DNA from: Ferirhizobium litorale
GTDB lineage: Bacteria; Pseudomonadota; Alphaproteobacteria; Rhizobiales; Rhizobiaceae
Direction: 5' to 3'
Assembly (NCBI GenBank): GCA_030028905.1
Contig: JALDYZ010000001.1
Location: 372,001 to 436,000 of the forward strand
Length of the DNA stretch: 64,000 nucleotides
Shown: positions 18,284 to 27,929 of the stretch, one piece after another
Numbering within the stretch: position 1 is the stretch's first letter
Layout: each line of letters starts with the position of its first letter
Translations under genes and position numbers: made by a program
The notes under the pieces: generated by a model
The model's input: the letters and a program-made list of their open reading frames with translations, nothing else
Database searches by the model: none
Told to the model about the DNA's origin: nothing

Positions 18284-18829
18284 ATGTCGCTTTCACTCCA
18301 GAACCGCCACGCCCTCGAAGGCCATATCTCGGGGTTTTCGTCATTTTCGAACGCCAATCATCTCTCGATCGTGCGCGGGGTGGCGGTGATCAGCATTCTC
18401 GTTCAGCCACAGCGTGCGGAGGATGCGAGGCGGGCGCTCGCGACAATCGCCGAGAGCTCGGCGAGGTCATGCGGGCCGTTCGAGTGGCTCATCGTCTCAG
18501 AAACGCGAAGCGCCGACAGCCTGCTGCAGGAAGCAATCAGTCTTGACGCCGCGTCGGTCGACCAGAGCGACGGACGGGTAGTCATGAGGATTGCAGGTCC
18601 GGATGTTCGGCGCATCCTCGGCAAGTGCGTGGCCGTGGACCTTCATCCAGACAGCTTTGCCGAGGGATATTCGGCCAACCTCCTGATCGCGCGGATCGGC
18701 GCGAATCTTGCCCGCCTGGCGGGGGATTGTTTCGAGATCGTGGTGGATCGCAGCAATGCCGTCTGGCTGTTTGAGGAACTGGTCGCAAGAGGGCGCGAAT
18801 TCGATTTGTCGGCCGGCTTCGTCGGCTGA
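18284..18829 (+). CDS. soxG: Sarcosine oxidase subunit gamma (SoxG)
   Basis: This 181-residue protein has SoxG features: an RPHALEGH-like opening (NRHALEGHI), VMRIAGPDVRRILGKCVAVDLHPDSF and a C-terminal FEIVVDRSNAVWLFEEL. The gamma subunit is a small structural partner related to the T-protein fold. It begins nine bases after soxA with GAGGAA upstream and ends the operon. Confidence 0.93.
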   Translation: MSLSLQNRHALEGHISGFSSFSNANHLSIVRGVAVISILVQPQRAEDARRALATIAESSARSCGPFEWLIVSETRSADSLLQEAISLDAASVDQSDGRVVMRIAGPDVRRILGKCVAVDLHPDSFAEGYSANLLIARIGANLARLAGDCFEIVVDRSNAVWLFEELVARGREFDLSAGFVG

Positions 18830-19168
18830 ACTGCAATCTCGGCAGATCGACTCGCGTGATTGTGATCAAGGCCGGTTCGCAGCCGCCTTTCCGTTCGCGC
18901 GGCAATATTATCCAAGTAAAGCCGTAGCAGAACGGGGCACTTGCCCCGCTGTCGGGCGATAAATGCGCCACACCGTGCCGCTTTTGTAGCGCTTGCGATG
19001 CGAAACGCACCAACTTGTGAGAAAATGGCGGGAATTTGGCGACGGGCAGCCTTTTGGGCTTCACATTTGCTTCGAAACCAGTATGGAATCGGCCCCGTGT
19101 GAAAACCCGATAACGGGAATACAACAAGAGACGCGGCCGTCTTTCGAACCGCGTCCAGGGGAAGGCAT
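18830..19168. other. Intergenic region upstream of the liv operon
   Basis: No gene is supported in these 339 bases. A short hairpin (GGGGC-acttGCCCC type) lies near 18934-18947 without a T-run and may help end the sox transcript. The region should hold the liv promoter, but no clear consensus promoter was found. Confidence 0.5.
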
Positions 19169-20071
19169 ATGGAGTATTTCATCCAGCAGCTCCTGAACGG
19201 GCTGACTCTCGGATCCATCTATGGTTTGGTCGCAATTGGCTATACGATGGTCTACGGCATTATTGGCATGATCAATTTTGCCCACGGCGACATCTTCATG
19301 CTCGGTGGCTTTGCCGCCATGATCGTGTTCCTGATCCTCACCTCTCTCTTCGCCGGCATTCCGGTGGCGCTGGCGCTGCTGATCATGCTGATCGTCGCGA
19401 TGCTGATGACGGGTCTGTGGAACTGGACGATCGAGCGCGTCGCCTACCGGCCGCTGCGCGGTTCGTTCAGGCTGGCGCCGCTGATCACCGCAATCGGCAT
19501 GTCGATAGCGCTTTCCAACTTCATCCAGGTGACCCAGGGGCCGCGCAACAAGCCGATCCCTCCGCTGGTCAGCTCGGTCTATGAAATCGGCGCTATCTCC
19601 TTGTCGCTCAAGCAGATCATCATCATCGTCCTCACCGTGGTGCTGCTGTCGATCTTCTGGTACATCGTCAACCGTACCCCGCTCGGTCGCGCCCAGCGCG
19701 CCACTCAGCAGGACCGCAAGATGGCGGCACTGCTCGGCATCGATGTCGATCGCACCATCTCGATCACCTTCATCATGGGTGCGGCACTCGCCGCAGTCGC
19801 CGGCACCATGTACCTCATGTACTACGGCGTCGTGTCGTTCAACGACGGGTTCGTGCCGGGCGTCAAGGCGTTCACGGCCGCAGTTCTCGGCGGTATCGGA
19901 TCGCTCCCGGGCGCAGTGTTGGGCGGTATCCTCATCGGTCTCATCGAATCCCTGTGGTCGGCCTATTTCACGATCGACTACAAGGACGTCGCAACCTTCG
20001 GCATTCTGGCTTTCGCGCTGATCTTCAAGCCGACAGGCATTCTCGGGCGTCCGGAAGTCGAGAAGGTATAA
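19169..20071 (+). CDS. livH: Branched-chain amino acid ABC transporter permease (LivH)
   Basis: This 300-residue inner-membrane permease has about eight hydrophobic segments and the LivH opening [22 protein letters not shown] written here in part: the segment [20 protein letters not shown] is diagnostic. [12 protein letters not shown] and the EAA-like [18 protein letters not shown] loop contact the ATPases. It imports leucine, isoleucine and valine with LivM, LivG and LivF. LivM starts five bases after its stop. GGGGAAGG precedes the ATG. Confidence 0.94.
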   Translation: MEYFIQQLLNGLTLGSIYGLVAIGYTMVYGIIGMINFAHGDIFMLGGFAAMIVFLILTSLFAGIPVALALLIMLIVAMLMTGLWNWTIERVAYRPLRGSFRLAPLITAIGMSIALSNFIQVTQGPRNKPIPPLVSSVYEIGAISLSLKQIIIIVLTVVLLSIFWYIVNRTPLGRAQRATQQDRKMAALLGIDVDRTISITFIMGAALAAVAGTMYLMYYGVVSFNDGFVPGVKAFTAAVLGGIGSLPGAVLGGILIGLIESLWSAYFTIDYKDVATFGILAFALIFKPTGILGRPEVEKV

Positions 20072-20075
20072 TCAC

Positions 20076-21464
20076 ATGGCAGAAACAACTATTTCGACCG
20101 TCAAGCCCGAAGGAAACCTCGTCCAGCGGGGCTTGAAGGAAGGTCTGTTCGCGGGCGCGATCTCGCTTGGTCTCTTCGTCCTCTTCGTTGGCCTGAAGAC
20201 CGACCAGAACATGCAAAACGAGCTGATTCTGGTTCCCCGCTGGGGGCTGCTGGCGATCTTCGTGATCGTCGCCGCCGTCGGCCGCTTCCTTTCGATCGTT
20301 TTCCTCCAGCCGTGGCTTGCCGCCCGCAAGGCGGCGAAGGCGGAGGAAGTGAAGGCAGTCACCGAAGAGGAAGGTTTTTTCCGCAAGCACTTCAACAAGA
20401 TCGCGATCGCGGCGCTCGTGCTCTACCCGCCGATCGTCCTATCACTTGTCGGCGTTCAGGGATCGCTCAAGTTTGTCGACAATTTCGGCATCCAGATCCT
20501 CATCTACGTGATGCTTGCCTGGGGGCTCAACATCGTCGTCGGCCTGGCCGGTCTTCTCGACCTCGGCTACGTCGCGTTCTATGCGGTAGGCGCCTATTCC
20601 TACGCGCTGCTGTCGATGCATTTCGGCCTCTCGTTCTGGGTTCTGTTGCCGGTTGCGGGCATCCTCGCCGCGCTCTGGGGCGTCATCCTCGGTTTCCCGG
20701 TGCTGCGCCTGCGGGGCGACTACCTCGCGATCGTGACGCTGGCCTTCGGTGAAATCATCCGTCTGGTGCTGATCAACTGGACAGAGGTGACAAAGGGCAC
20801 CTTCGGTATCTCGGGCATTCAGAAGGCGACGCTGTTCGGCATCAAGTTCGATGCCTCGCCGGAGGGCTTTGCGCGGATGTTCGGCCTGCCGATGTCATCC
20901 GCCTACTACAAGATCTTCCTGTTCTACCTGATCCTCGCACTTTGCCTGCTGACGGCCTATGTGACGATCCGCCTGCGCCGCATGCCGATCGGACGCGCAT
21001 GGGAGGCCTTGCGTGAAGACGAAATCGCTTGCCGCTCGCTCGGCATCAACACGGTGACGACCAAGCTCACCGCTTTTGCCACAGGCGCCATGTTCGGCGG
21101 TTTCGCGGGATCCTTCTTCGCTGCCCGCCAGGGCTTCGTCTCGCCGGAATCCTTCGTTTTCCTTGAGTCCGCCGTCATCCTCGCAATCGTCGTTCTCGGC
21201 GGCATGGGTTCGCTCGTCGGCATCGCCGTGGCAGCCGTCGTCATGGTCGGCGGTACGGAGTTGTTGCGCGAAATGCAGTTCCTGAAGATGATCTTCGGGC
21301 CCGATTTCACGCCGGAACTCTACCGCATGTTGATCTTCGGCCTGGCCATGGTCATCGTGATGATCTTCAAGCCTCGAGGATTTGTCGGAAGTCGTGAACC
21401 GACCGCCTTCCTCAAGGAACGCAGGGCTATTTCCGGCAGCTTTACCAAGGAGGGCCACGGTTGA
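20076..21464 (+). CDS. livM: Branched-chain amino acid ABC transporter permease (LivM)
   Basis: The 462-residue permease has a long N-terminal part with extra hydrophobic segments (about 20-75), as in E. coli LivM, followed by a charged linker ([18 protein letters not shown]). The conserved core follows: [34 protein letters not shown] and [15 protein letters not shown]. It forms a heterodimer with LivH. Its TGA overlaps the livG ATG by one base. Confidence 0.94.
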   Translation: MAETTISTVKPEGNLVQRGLKEGLFAGAISLGLFVLFVGLKTDQNMQNELILVPRWGLLAIFVIVAAVGRFLSIVFLQPWLAARKAAKAEEVKAVTEEEGFFRKHFNKIAIAALVLYPPIVLSLVGVQGSLKFVDNFGIQILIYVMLAWGLNIVVGLAGLLDLGYVAFYAVGAYSYALLSMHFGLSFWVLLPVAGILAALWGVILGFPVLRLRGDYLAIVTLAFGEIIRLVLINWTEVTKGTFGISGIQKATLFGIKFDASPEGFARMFGLPMSSAYYKIFLFYLILALCLLTAYVTIRLRRMPIGRAWEALREDEIACRSLGINTVTTKLTAFATGAMFGGFAGSFFAARQGFVSPESFVFLESAVILAIVVLGGMGSLVGIAVAAVVMVGGTELLREMQFLKMIFGPDFTPELYRMLIFGLAMVIVMIFKPRGFVGSREPTAFLKERRAISGSFTKEGHG

Positions 21465-22339
21465 TGAGCCCCGAGACGAGTTCCATGAATAGTGACGTTA
21501 TTCTCAAGGTAGAACATCTGTCGATGAAGTTCGGCGGACTGATGGCGATCAACGATCTATCGTTCGACGTCCGGCGCGGCGACATCACCGCTCTCATCGG
21601 CCCGAACGGCGCCGGCAAGACGACCGTGTTCAACTGCATCACCGGCTTCTACAAGCCGACCATGGGCATGTTGACCATGACGCAGAAAAGCGGACAGCAG
21701 TACCTGCTCGAACGGCTGCCCGATTTCGAAATCACCAAGACCGCCAAGGTCGCCCGCACCTTCCAGAACATCCGGCTGTTCTCCGGCCTGACCGTTCTGG
21801 AGAACCTGCTCGTCGCCCAGCACAACAAGCTGATGAAGGCGTCCGGTTACACGGTGCTTGGCCTGGTCGGCATCGGTCCCTACAAGGCCGAGGCCCAGAA
21901 TGCCATCGAGATTGCCCGCCACTGGCTGGAAATGGCCGATCTCGTGGACCGTGCGGACGATCCGGCGGGTGATCTTCCCTATGGCGCCCAGCGCCGGCTC
22001 GAGATTGCCCGTGCGATGTGCACCGGTCCCGAACTGCTCTGCCTTGATGAGCCGGCGGCCGGCCTCAACCCGCGCGAATCGGCTGCGCTCAACGCGCTGT
22101 TGCGCAACATCCGCAAGGAGACGGGGACGTCGTTGCTCCTGATCGAGCACGACATGTCGGTGGTGATGGAAATCTCCGATCATGTCGTCGTTCTCGAATA
22201 CGGCCAGAAGATCTCCGACGGCACTCCCGACGAAGTAAAGAATGACCCCAAGGTGATTGCCGCCTATCTGGGCGTCGAGGACGAAGAAGTGGAAGAGGTG
22301 ATTTCGGTGGTCGAAGGCCTCCAAGGAGGCGCGAACTGA
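21464..22339 (+). CDS. livG: Branched-chain amino acid ABC transporter ATPase (LivG)
   Basis: This 291-residue cytoplasmic ATPase has Walker A GPNGAGKTT, a Q-loop in TFQNIRLFSGLTVLENLLVAQ, a signature region PYGAQRRLEIARAM and Walker B LLCLDEPAAGLNP. The LivG-type insertion and AGLNPRES distinguish it from LivF. The ATG shares a base with the livM stop; an in-frame TTG lies one codon upstream and another ATG seven codons downstream. AAGGAGGG lies upstream. Confidence 0.94.
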   Translation: MSPETSSMNSDVILKVEHLSMKFGGLMAINDLSFDVRRGDITALIGPNGAGKTTVFNCITGFYKPTMGMLTMTQKSGQQYLLERLPDFEITKTAKVARTFQNIRLFSGLTVLENLLVAQHNKLMKASGYTVLGLVGIGPYKAEAQNAIEIARHWLEMADLVDRADDPAGDLPYGAQRRLEIARAMCTGPELLCLDEPAAGLNPRESAALNALLRNIRKETGTSLLLIEHDMSVVMEISDHVVVLEYGQKISDGTPDEVKNDPKVIAAYLGVEDEEVEEVISVVEGLQGGAN

Positions 22340-23067
22340 TGGCTGGGCAATCCCTTCTCAAGGTCCAGGGTGTCGAGACCTATTATGGCAATATCCGGGC
22401 GCTCGCCGGGGTGGACGTCGAGGTCAACAAGGGCGAGATCGTCAGTCTGATCGGTGCCAACGGCGCCGGCAAGTCGACGCTGATGATGACGATCTTCGGA
22501 AGCCCCCAGGCCCGCAGCGGCAAGGTCGTTTTCGAAGGCCAGGACATCACCAAGATGCCGACCCACGAGATCGCTCGGCTGCGCATCGCGCAGTCTCCCG
22601 AAGGCCGGCGCATCTTTCCGCGCATGACCGTGCTCGAAAATCTCCAGATGGGCGCGAGCCTCGACAACCTGAAGTATTTTTCCGAGGACGTGGAAAAGAT
22701 GTTTACGCTTTTCCCGCGCCTCAAGGAGCGCCAGGCGCAACGCGGCGGTACGCTTTCGGGCGGCGAGCAGCAGATGCTGTCGATCGGCCGCGCGCTGATG
22801 GCGCGCCCGAAACTGCTTTTGCTCGACGAGCCGTCGCTTGGCCTGGCTCCGTTGATCGTAAAGGGCATTTTCGAGGCGATCAGGAAGCTCAACCAGGATG
22901 AGGGGCTGACAGTCTTCCTCGTGGAGCAGAACGCGTTCGCCGCCCTCAGGCTTTCGGACCGCGCCTACGTGATGGTCAACGGCAAGGTGACCATGAGTGG
23001 GACAGGCAAGGAGCTTCTGGCCAATCCGGAAGTTCGCGCTGCCTATCTCGAAGGCGGACGTCACTGA
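22339..23067 (+). CDS. livF: Branched-chain amino acid ABC transporter ATPase (LivF)
   Basis: The 242-residue second ATPase has Walker A GANGAGKST, signature LSGGEQQMLSIGRALM and Walker B LLLLDEPSLGLAP, with the LivF hallmark EGRRIFPRMTVLENL. It starts inside the livG stop (TGATG), so the two ATPases are translationally coupled. Confidence 0.95.
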   Translation: MAGQSLLKVQGVETYYGNIRALAGVDVEVNKGEIVSLIGANGAGKSTLMMTIFGSPQARSGKVVFEGQDITKMPTHEIARLRIAQSPEGRRIFPRMTVLENLQMGASLDNLKYFSEDVEKMFTLFPRLKERQAQRGGTLSGGEQQMLSIGRALMARPKLLLLDEPSLGLAPLIVKGIFEAIRKLNQDEGLTVFLVEQNAFAALRLSDRAYVMVNGKVTMSGTGKELLANPEVRAAYLEGGRH

Positions 23068-23091
23068 GCGACCCGGACGAGGAGATTTGAC

Positions 23092-23445
23092 ATGCAAGGA
23101 CTATTTTTCGAAAGCGATACCGGGGTTCGCTACATCATCCGTTTCATCGTGGTGCTGATCGGCCTGTGGACCGCGTGGCGCACCGGAAGGGCCGCGGCGG
23201 AAAACTGGAACAACTACGGCACGGTGATCGTCTACACGCTGCTGCTCGGTCTGGTGGTACGCTTCCTGCACCACGCCCTGTTCGATGGCCCCATGCTCAG
23301 CCCGTTCTATTATGGCATCGACACGGTGTTGCTGCTGGTTTTCTCGACGATCGGATACCGCTACAGGCGAACCAGCCAGATGGTGAACAACTATTACTGG
23401 TTGTATGAGAAGACCTCGGCATTTTCGTGGAAGAACAGAGATTGA
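23092..23445 (+). CDS. Small membrane protein of the liv operon (DUF6867 type)
   Basis: This 117-residue protein has three hydrophobic segments (about 14-30, 43-60 and 74-92), a conserved-looking TGRAAAENWNNYGTVIVYT loop and a C-terminal SQMVNNYYWLYEKT motif. I recall the family as DUF6867, found between livF and the binding-protein gene in many Rhizobiales. Its position suggests an accessory role in amino-acid import, such as modulating the permease, but no function is established. GAGGAG precedes the ATG and it starts 24 bases after livF. Confidence 0.8.
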   Translation: MQGLFFESDTGVRYIIRFIVVLIGLWTAWRTGRAAAENWNNYGTVIVYTLLLGLVVRFLHHALFDGPMLSPFYYGIDTVLLLVFSTIGYRYRRTSQMVNNYYWLYEKTSAFSWKNRD

Positions 23446-23572
23446 CAGTTCGCTTCTTCTTTGAACAGATTGCCGTCCAGAGTGGAATCCAAGTTTCCCG
23501 TTGCGATAAGTTGGTGGGTATCGCGGCGGATCCTAACAAATCAAAACCCGCCCAAAAATTGGGAGTAATAAC

Positions 23573-24691
23573 ATGAAGAAACTTCTTCTGTCGGCCGTGG
23601 CGTTTTCTGCACTGACTGCCTTCAGCGGCACTGCATGGGCCGATTTGCTGGTTGGCGTCGCAGGTCCGATCACCGGTCCGAATGCTGCCTTCGGTGCGCA
23701 GCTTCAGAAGGGTGCCGAACAGGCCGCCGCCGACATCAATGCCGCAGGCGGCATCAACGGCGAACAGATCAAGGTTGTCCTCGGCGATGACGTTTCGGAT
23801 GCGAAGCAGGGCGTTTCCGTCGCCAACAAGTTCGTTGCCGATGGCGTGAAGTTCGTGGTCGGCCACTTCAACTCGGGCGTTTCCATTCCGGCTTCGGAAG
23901 TCTACGCTGAAAACGGCGTGCTGCAGATCACCCCTGCATCCACCAACCCGCAGTTCACCGAGCGTGGCCTCTGGAACACCTTCCGCACCTGCGGTCGTGA
24001 CGACCAGCAGGGTGCAGTTGCCGGCGCCTATATCGCCGACAAGTTCAAGGACGCCAAGGTTGCCGTCGTTCACGACAAGACCCCCTACGGTCAGGGCCTT
24101 GCCGATGAAACCAAGAAGGCAATGAACGCTGCCGGCGTCACCGAAGTCGTCTACGAAGGCGTTACCCCCGGTGAAAAGGACTTCTCGGCGCTGATCGCCA
24201 AGATGAAGGAAGCTAACGTCAGCCTCGTATACTGGGGCGGTCTGCACACCGAAGCTGGCCTCATCATGCGTCAGCTGGCCGACCAGGGCCTGAAGGCAAC
24301 CGTGATGTCGGGTGACGGCATCGTCTCGAACGAACTTGCATCGATCGCTGGCGACGCTGTTAACGGCACTCTGATGACCTTCGCTCCGGATCCGCGCAAG
24401 AACCCGGCTGCAAAGGAACTGGTTGAGAAGTTCCGCGCTGCTGGTTTCGAGCCGGAAGCCTACACGCTCTACTCCTACGCTGCTCTCCAGTCGATCGCCG
24501 ATGCCGCCAAGGCAGCCGGCAGCAACGACCCGATGGCCGTTGCAGATGCTCTGAAGGCGAAGGGTCCGTTCCAGACCGCAATCGGCGAACTCGGCTTCGA
24601 CGAGAAGGGCGACATCACCCGTCCGGACTACGTCATGTACGAGTGGAAGAAGGGCGAGGACGGCAAGTACTCCTACTTCGAATTGAACTAA
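23573..24691 (+). CDS. livK: Branched-chain amino acid periplasmic binding protein (LivK/LivJ-type)
   Basis: This 372-residue periplasmic protein has a cleavable signal peptide (about 1-23, ending TAWA). It has the type I periplasmic binding fold: [63 protein letters not shown]. Specificity for Leu/Ile/Val/Ala is inferred from the operon. A 127-base gap separates it from the upstream membrane gene, so it may have an extra promoter, as is usual for abundant binding proteins. A strong terminator follows. Confidence 0.93.
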   Translation: MKKLLLSAVAFSALTAFSGTAWADLLVGVAGPITGPNAAFGAQLQKGAEQAAADINAAGGINGEQIKVVLGDDVSDAKQGVSVANKFVADGVKFVVGHFNSGVSIPASEVYAENGVLQITPASTNPQFTERGLWNTFRTCGRDDQQGAVAGAYIADKFKDAKVAVVHDKTPYGQGLADETKKAMNAAGVTEVVYEGVTPGEKDFSALIAKMKEANVSLVYWGGLHTEAGLIMRQLADQGLKATVMSGDGIVSNELASIAGDAVNGTLMTFAPDPRKNPAAKELVEKFRAAGFEPEAYTLYSYAALQSIADAAKAAGSNDPMAVADALKAKGPFQTAIGELGFDEKGDITRPDYVMYEWKKGEDGKYSYFELN

Positions 24692-24715
24692 TCGCAGTTC
24701 AGAGGTTCGCCTCGG

Positions 24716-24748
24716 AAAGCCCGGTGTTCGTGCACCGGGCTTTTTTCG
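24716..24748 (+). terminator. Rho-independent terminator after livK
   Basis: AAGCCCGGTG and CACCGGGCTT pair perfectly over ten bases around a six-base loop, followed by a T-run. It lies about 25 bases after the livK stop. Confidence 0.9.
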
Positions 24749-25070
24749 TTGCTTGGCAGGCAATGCCCGGCACTACCGCTTGCGGGCTCCTTGTTTGGGC
24801 AATTGCTGAAACATTGGGCGGCGCCTTCCAAGCGTCCGGCAGTACGTTGTTCGGCGACCGCGCCTCCCGGACTGCGTTACTACGCCGCGCATAAGGGCTC
24901 AGCGGGCGCGGCCAGATGCGCGAGCGAGGACGTAGCAGGTACGCAGGATCCGGCGTCGCGCGGCACGGGAATTGCTTTTCCTCAATGCTGGGGCGCATTG
25001 TGACGGATGGCCGCTTTGAAGGGGACGGGACATCGCGAGGGGTTCGGGAAGTGACGGCAAGGAACGGGGA
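24749..25070. other. Gap between liv and urease operons
   Basis: These 322 bases hold no supported gene. They should contain the promoter of the urease cluster. No consensus sigma70, sigma54 or recognisable nitrogen-regulator site was found. Confidence 0.45.
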
Positions 25071-25889
25071 ATGACGGCGCTGATGCAGACTAGGCAACAG
25101 CGTGCGGAAGGTTGCGGCCGTGTTGCGGTCAAGCGGCTCGACGGTCGTACCCGGCTCGCCCGGCTCTTCCAGGAAGGGGCAGGGAAGATCCGCTTCCCGG
25201 AGACATTCGCGCCGGGCATGGAGGCGGTGCTGATCAACACTGCTGGCGGACTCACCGGCGGCGACAGGATGCAATGGGGCGTCGAGGCCGGACCGGGCAC
25301 GGATATCGTCCTGACCACCCAAGCCTGCGAGAAGATCTACGGGGCGAGCTTCGGCACTGCCGATGTCAGTACGCATATAAGCGCGGCTGCCGGCGCACGG
25401 GTACAATGGCTGCCGCAGGAAACAATCCTTTTCGACAACGCATCGCTCCAACGCCGCCTCGAGGTCGACCTGGACGCTGACGCGGAATTCCTTGCCGTAG
25501 AGGCGGTCATCCTCGGACGCAAGGCCATGGGGGAGCGCATGTTGCACGGTCATTTCCGAGACCGCTGGCGCGTGCGCCGATCCGGCCGGCTGATCCACGC
25601 GGAAGACCTGCACCTCGGCGGCGACATTGCGGCACTGAGCGTGCAGGCGGCCGTACTCGATGGTTGTGCGGCTTTTTCGACGCTGCTCTACTGTGGACCG
25701 CTCGCCGAGTCGATGCTGGGAAAGGCGCGGGCCGTGCTGGGCGATGGCTTCGGAGGAGCAAGCCATTGGCAGGACAAACTCGTGATCCGGCTTACCGCCG
25801 TGGACGGGTTTGCCCTGCGGAAAAAGCTGATGCCGCTCATTACGGTCTTGCGCAATGGCGCGCCGGTGCCGAAAGTCTGGAAACTCTAA
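25071..25889 (+). CDS. ureD: Urease accessory protein UreD
   Basis: UreD (UreH) is a scaffold that binds apo-urease with UreF and UreG and helps deliver nickel. The 272-residue protein has the family pattern: [13 protein letters not shown] near 57, [10 protein letters not shown] near 82, [12 protein letters not shown] near 115 and a final [13 protein letters not shown]-type tail. The ATG is preceded by AAGGA. It is the first gene of the urease cluster; ureA starts 20 bases after its stop. Confidence 0.95.
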   Translation: MTALMQTRQQRAEGCGRVAVKRLDGRTRLARLFQEGAGKIRFPETFAPGMEAVLINTAGGLTGGDRMQWGVEAGPGTDIVLTTQACEKIYGASFGTADVSTHISAAAGARVQWLPQETILFDNASLQRRLEVDLDADAEFLAVEAVILGRKAMGERMLHGHFRDRWRVRRSGRLIHAEDLHLGGDIAALSVQAAVLDGCAAFSTLLYCGPLAESMLGKARAVLGDGFGGASHWQDKLVIRLTAVDGFALRKKLMPLITVLRNGAPVPKVWKL

Positions 25890-25908
25890 GCTAATTCGTG
25901 GAACGAAG

Positions 25909-26211
25909 ATGAACCTTACTCCGAGAGAAAAAGACAAGCTGCTGATCTCTATGGCCGCCATGGTGGCGCGCCGGCGGCTGGAGCGCGGCGTCAAGCTCAA
26001 TCATCCCGAAGCGATCGCGCTGATCACCGATTTCGTCGTGGAAGGCGCGCGCGACGGCCGTTCCGTCGCCGACCTGATGGAGGCAGGCGCCCATGTCATC
26101 ACCCGTGACCAGGTGATGGAGGGGATTGCCGAGATGATCCACGACATCCAGGTCGAAGCAACCTTTCCCGACGGAACCAAACTGGTCACCGTCCACGAAC
26201 CGATCCGGTGA
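25909..26211 (+). CDS. ureA: Urease subunit gamma (UreA)
   Basis: The 100-residue gamma subunit has the canonical [12 protein letters not shown] opening, [18 protein letters not shown] and [16 protein letters not shown] close. It is a structural subunit of the (UreABC)3 urease that hydrolyses urea to ammonia and carbamate. Confidence 0.97.
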   Translation: MNLTPREKDKLLISMAAMVARRRLERGVKLNHPEAIALITDFVVEGARDGRSVADLMEAGAHVITRDQVMEGIAEMIHDIQVEATFPDGTKLVTVHEPIR

Positions 26212-26218
26212 GGCAGCC

Positions 26219-26473
26219 ATGCTGGAACTTCGTCCGAACTGCGAGTGTTGCGACCGGGACCTGCCGCCCGACTGCAGCGAGGCGATGATCTGCACCTTCG
26301 AATGTACTTTCTGTTCGGATTGCGCCAGTGACGTGCTCGCCGGCACATGCCCGAATTGCGGCGGCGAACTTGTGCGCCGGCCGGTGCGCCCAGCCGCGAT
26401 GCTCGCAAAATTTCCGCCATCCACGAAACGCGTCCTCAAGGCCGCTGGCTGCGCGCCCACGGCGAACGGTTAA
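26219..26473 (+). CDS. DUF1272 cysteine-rich protein between ureA and ureB
   Basis: This 84-residue protein has ten cysteines within residues 8-47 (C8, C10, C11, C19, C25, C29, C32, C35, C44, C47) in the DUF1272 pattern ([33 protein letters not shown]). Such spacing fits two zinc-ribbon or RING-like metal sites. It starts eight bases after ureA with GGTGAGG upstream and precedes ureB, so it is co-transcribed with urease. The function is unknown; a metal-related role is only inferred. The basic C-terminal tail (RRPVRPAAM) is notable. Confidence 0.85.
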   Translation: MLELRPNCECCDRDLPPDCSEAMICTFECTFCSDCASDVLAGTCPNCGGELVRRPVRPAAMLAKFPPSTKRVLKAAGCAPTANG

Positions 26474-26492
26474 TCGACGGGAGAGCTATTCC

Positions 26493-26798
26493 ATGATCCC
26501 AGGAGAAATCATCGCCGCCGACGGCGAGATCGAAATCAACAGCGGTGCCGCGACCGTGACGCTGGAGGTCTCCAATACCGGCGACCGGCCGATCCAGGTC
26601 GGCAGCCACTATCATTTTGCCGAAACCAATGCCGGCCTGTCCTTCGACCGAGATCAGGCGCGCGGCATGCGGTTGGACATTCCCGCAGGCACCGCGGTCC
26701 GTTTCGAGCCGGGGCAGACCCGTGCCGTGACGCTGATCGCCTTTGGCGGCAAGCGCGAGATTTACGGTTTCCGGCAGCAAGTGATGGGCAAACTTTGA
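26493..26798 (+). CDS. ureB: Urease subunit beta (UreB)
   Basis: The 101-residue beta subunit has [18 protein letters not shown] at the start, [17 protein letters not shown] and [16 protein letters not shown], all canonical. The upstream in-frame extension overlaps the DUF1272 gene and is rejected. Its TGA shares a base with the next ATG. Confidence 0.97.
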   Translation: MIPGEIIAADGEIEINSGAATVTLEVSNTGDRPIQVGSHYHFAETNAGLSFDRDQARGMRLDIPAGTAVRFEPGQTRAVTLIAFGGKREIYGFRQQVMGKL

Positions 26799-27268
26799 TG
26801 CGCGCGCGACATCCGAGGCAAGCCGGCCGCAACCCGAAGAAAGGTCCGCGAACGCGCATTTCGGCTGCTTCTGTGCTGGCCTTGGCGCTGTTTTCGGGTA
26901 TCCCGGTCTTCGCGCAGGAAGACCCGCCACCGAATTGTACCGATCCGCAGACCCAGACCGACATGAACATTTGCGCCAATCTCGATTTCCAGAATGCCGA
27001 CAAGGCGTTGAACGAGCAGTACCGCAAGACGCGGGAAATCATGCGGAGCTGGGATTCGGACCTTTCCGAGAGCGCGAAAGGCGCAGAAAAGGCACTACTG
27101 AAGGCGCAGCGCGCCTGGATCGATTATCGCGATGGCCATTGCCAGGCAGTCGGTTTCCAGGTGAGCGGGGGATCGATCGCTCCACTCGTCGTATCGAATT
27201 GCCTGGCCGATCTGACACGCACGCGCACCGCGGAACTGAAGCAATTGGCGGCAGGGATCGGGAACTGA
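26798..27268 (+). CDS. LprI-like (DUF1311) secreted protein
   Basis: This 156-residue protein has a basic N-terminus and a hydrophobic signal segment ending near FAQE (about residue 40). A DUF1311/LprI-type domain follows: CTDPQTQTDMNICANLDFQNADKAL, a helical KTREIMR region and AQRAWIDYRDGHC. Four or more cysteines probably form disulfides in the periplasm. Some family members inhibit lysozyme, but that activity is not implied here. The start codon overlaps the ureB stop (TGATG), so it is translated from the urease message. In many rhizobia a similar gene sits at this position; its link to urease is unexplained. Confidence 0.8.
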   Translation: MRARHPRQAGRNPKKGPRTRISAASVLALALFSGIPVFAQEDPPPNCTDPQTQTDMNICANLDFQNADKALNEQYRKTREIMRSWDSDLSESAKGAEKALLKAQRAWIDYRDGHCQAVGFQVSGGSIAPLVVSNCLADLTRTRTAELKQLAAGIGN

Positions 27269-27274
27269 AAACCG

Positions 27275-27925
27275 ATGGCCAGCGCTCGTCATATCTTCAT
27301 TGTCGGCAACGGCGACATCCCGGTAACAGCGGCGACGGCCATCGATGCCGCCGACCTCGTGGTGCGCTTCAACGAATGCGGCTCCTACGTGCGCGGCGGT
27401 ACGCGCACCGACATCGTCGCGATCTGCAACACCGGACGCCCTGCGAAGGCGATACTCGGCTCGCAGGCGTGGCGAGAATGTGCACCGTTGCATTCGGCCT
27501 CTGCGATCTGGTCGGTGCGCGATCCGGAGAAATTTGCTGCCCTGCGTGCGCCGCTGATGCTGTCGCATCCCGAACTCGACGATTTCTGTGACGATTACAC
27601 CGCCGAGCTCTCGGCATTCGCGAGCGCGATCGGCAAGCGCCACGAGGTGATTGACCGAACGGTCCACGAGGCGACCGACGCCGCGCTTGCTCTGCATGCG
27701 TCCGGCGAATACGTCGTGCCGAGCAGTGGCCTGATTGTCATCATGGCCTTTCTTCTGGGGGAGGCCCGACCGGCCGATACCGTATCGATCACCGGCTTCA
27801 GTCACACCGGCTGGGACGGCCACCCCTTCGCCGCGGAAAAGCGGCTTGTCGATTCACTCTGCGCCGACGGACGCTTGAACCGGCTCGGCGCGATCTCCAC
27901 CAACTCCGTCTGCCAAGGAGCCTGA
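27275..27925 (+). CDS. Urease-operon accessory protein with sialyltransferase (GT29)-like motifs
   Basis: This 216-residue protein lies six bases after the LprI-like gene and five bases before ureC. Homologues in rhizobia are often named urease operon accessory protein, without a known role. The sequence matches the three sialylmotifs of family 29 glycosyltransferases. An L-like stretch spans 8-35 ([23 protein letters not shown]), an S-like stretch spans 147-178 ([24 protein letters not shown]), and an H-x4-E motif is at His183-Glu188 like motif VS. No signal peptide or membrane segment is seen, so it should be cytoplasmic. CMP-sialic-acid use is not claimed. Confidence 0.75.
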   Translation: MASARHIFIVGNGDIPVTAATAIDAADLVVRFNECGSYVRGGTRTDIVAICNTGRPAKAILGSQAWRECAPLHSASAIWSVRDPEKFAALRAPLMLSHPELDDFCDDYTAELSAFASAIGKRHEVIDRTVHEATDAALALHASGEYVVPSSGLIVIMAFLLGEARPADTVSITGFSHTGWDGHPFAAEKRLVDSLCADGRLNRLGAISTNSVCQGA

Positions 27926-27929
27926 TTCC

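Noticed and set aside
19169-24691. Reading the liv operon as a urea (urtABCDE) transporter because urease follows
   Set aside because: The binding protein, the long LivM N-terminus and the LivG/LivF signatures are of the branched-chain amino-acid type, and a strong terminator separates it from ureD.
24699-26000. 433-codon minus-strand frame across the gap upstream of ureD and through ureD
   Set aside because: It is antisense to ureD for most of its length, begins opposite ureA and shows no recognisable domain.
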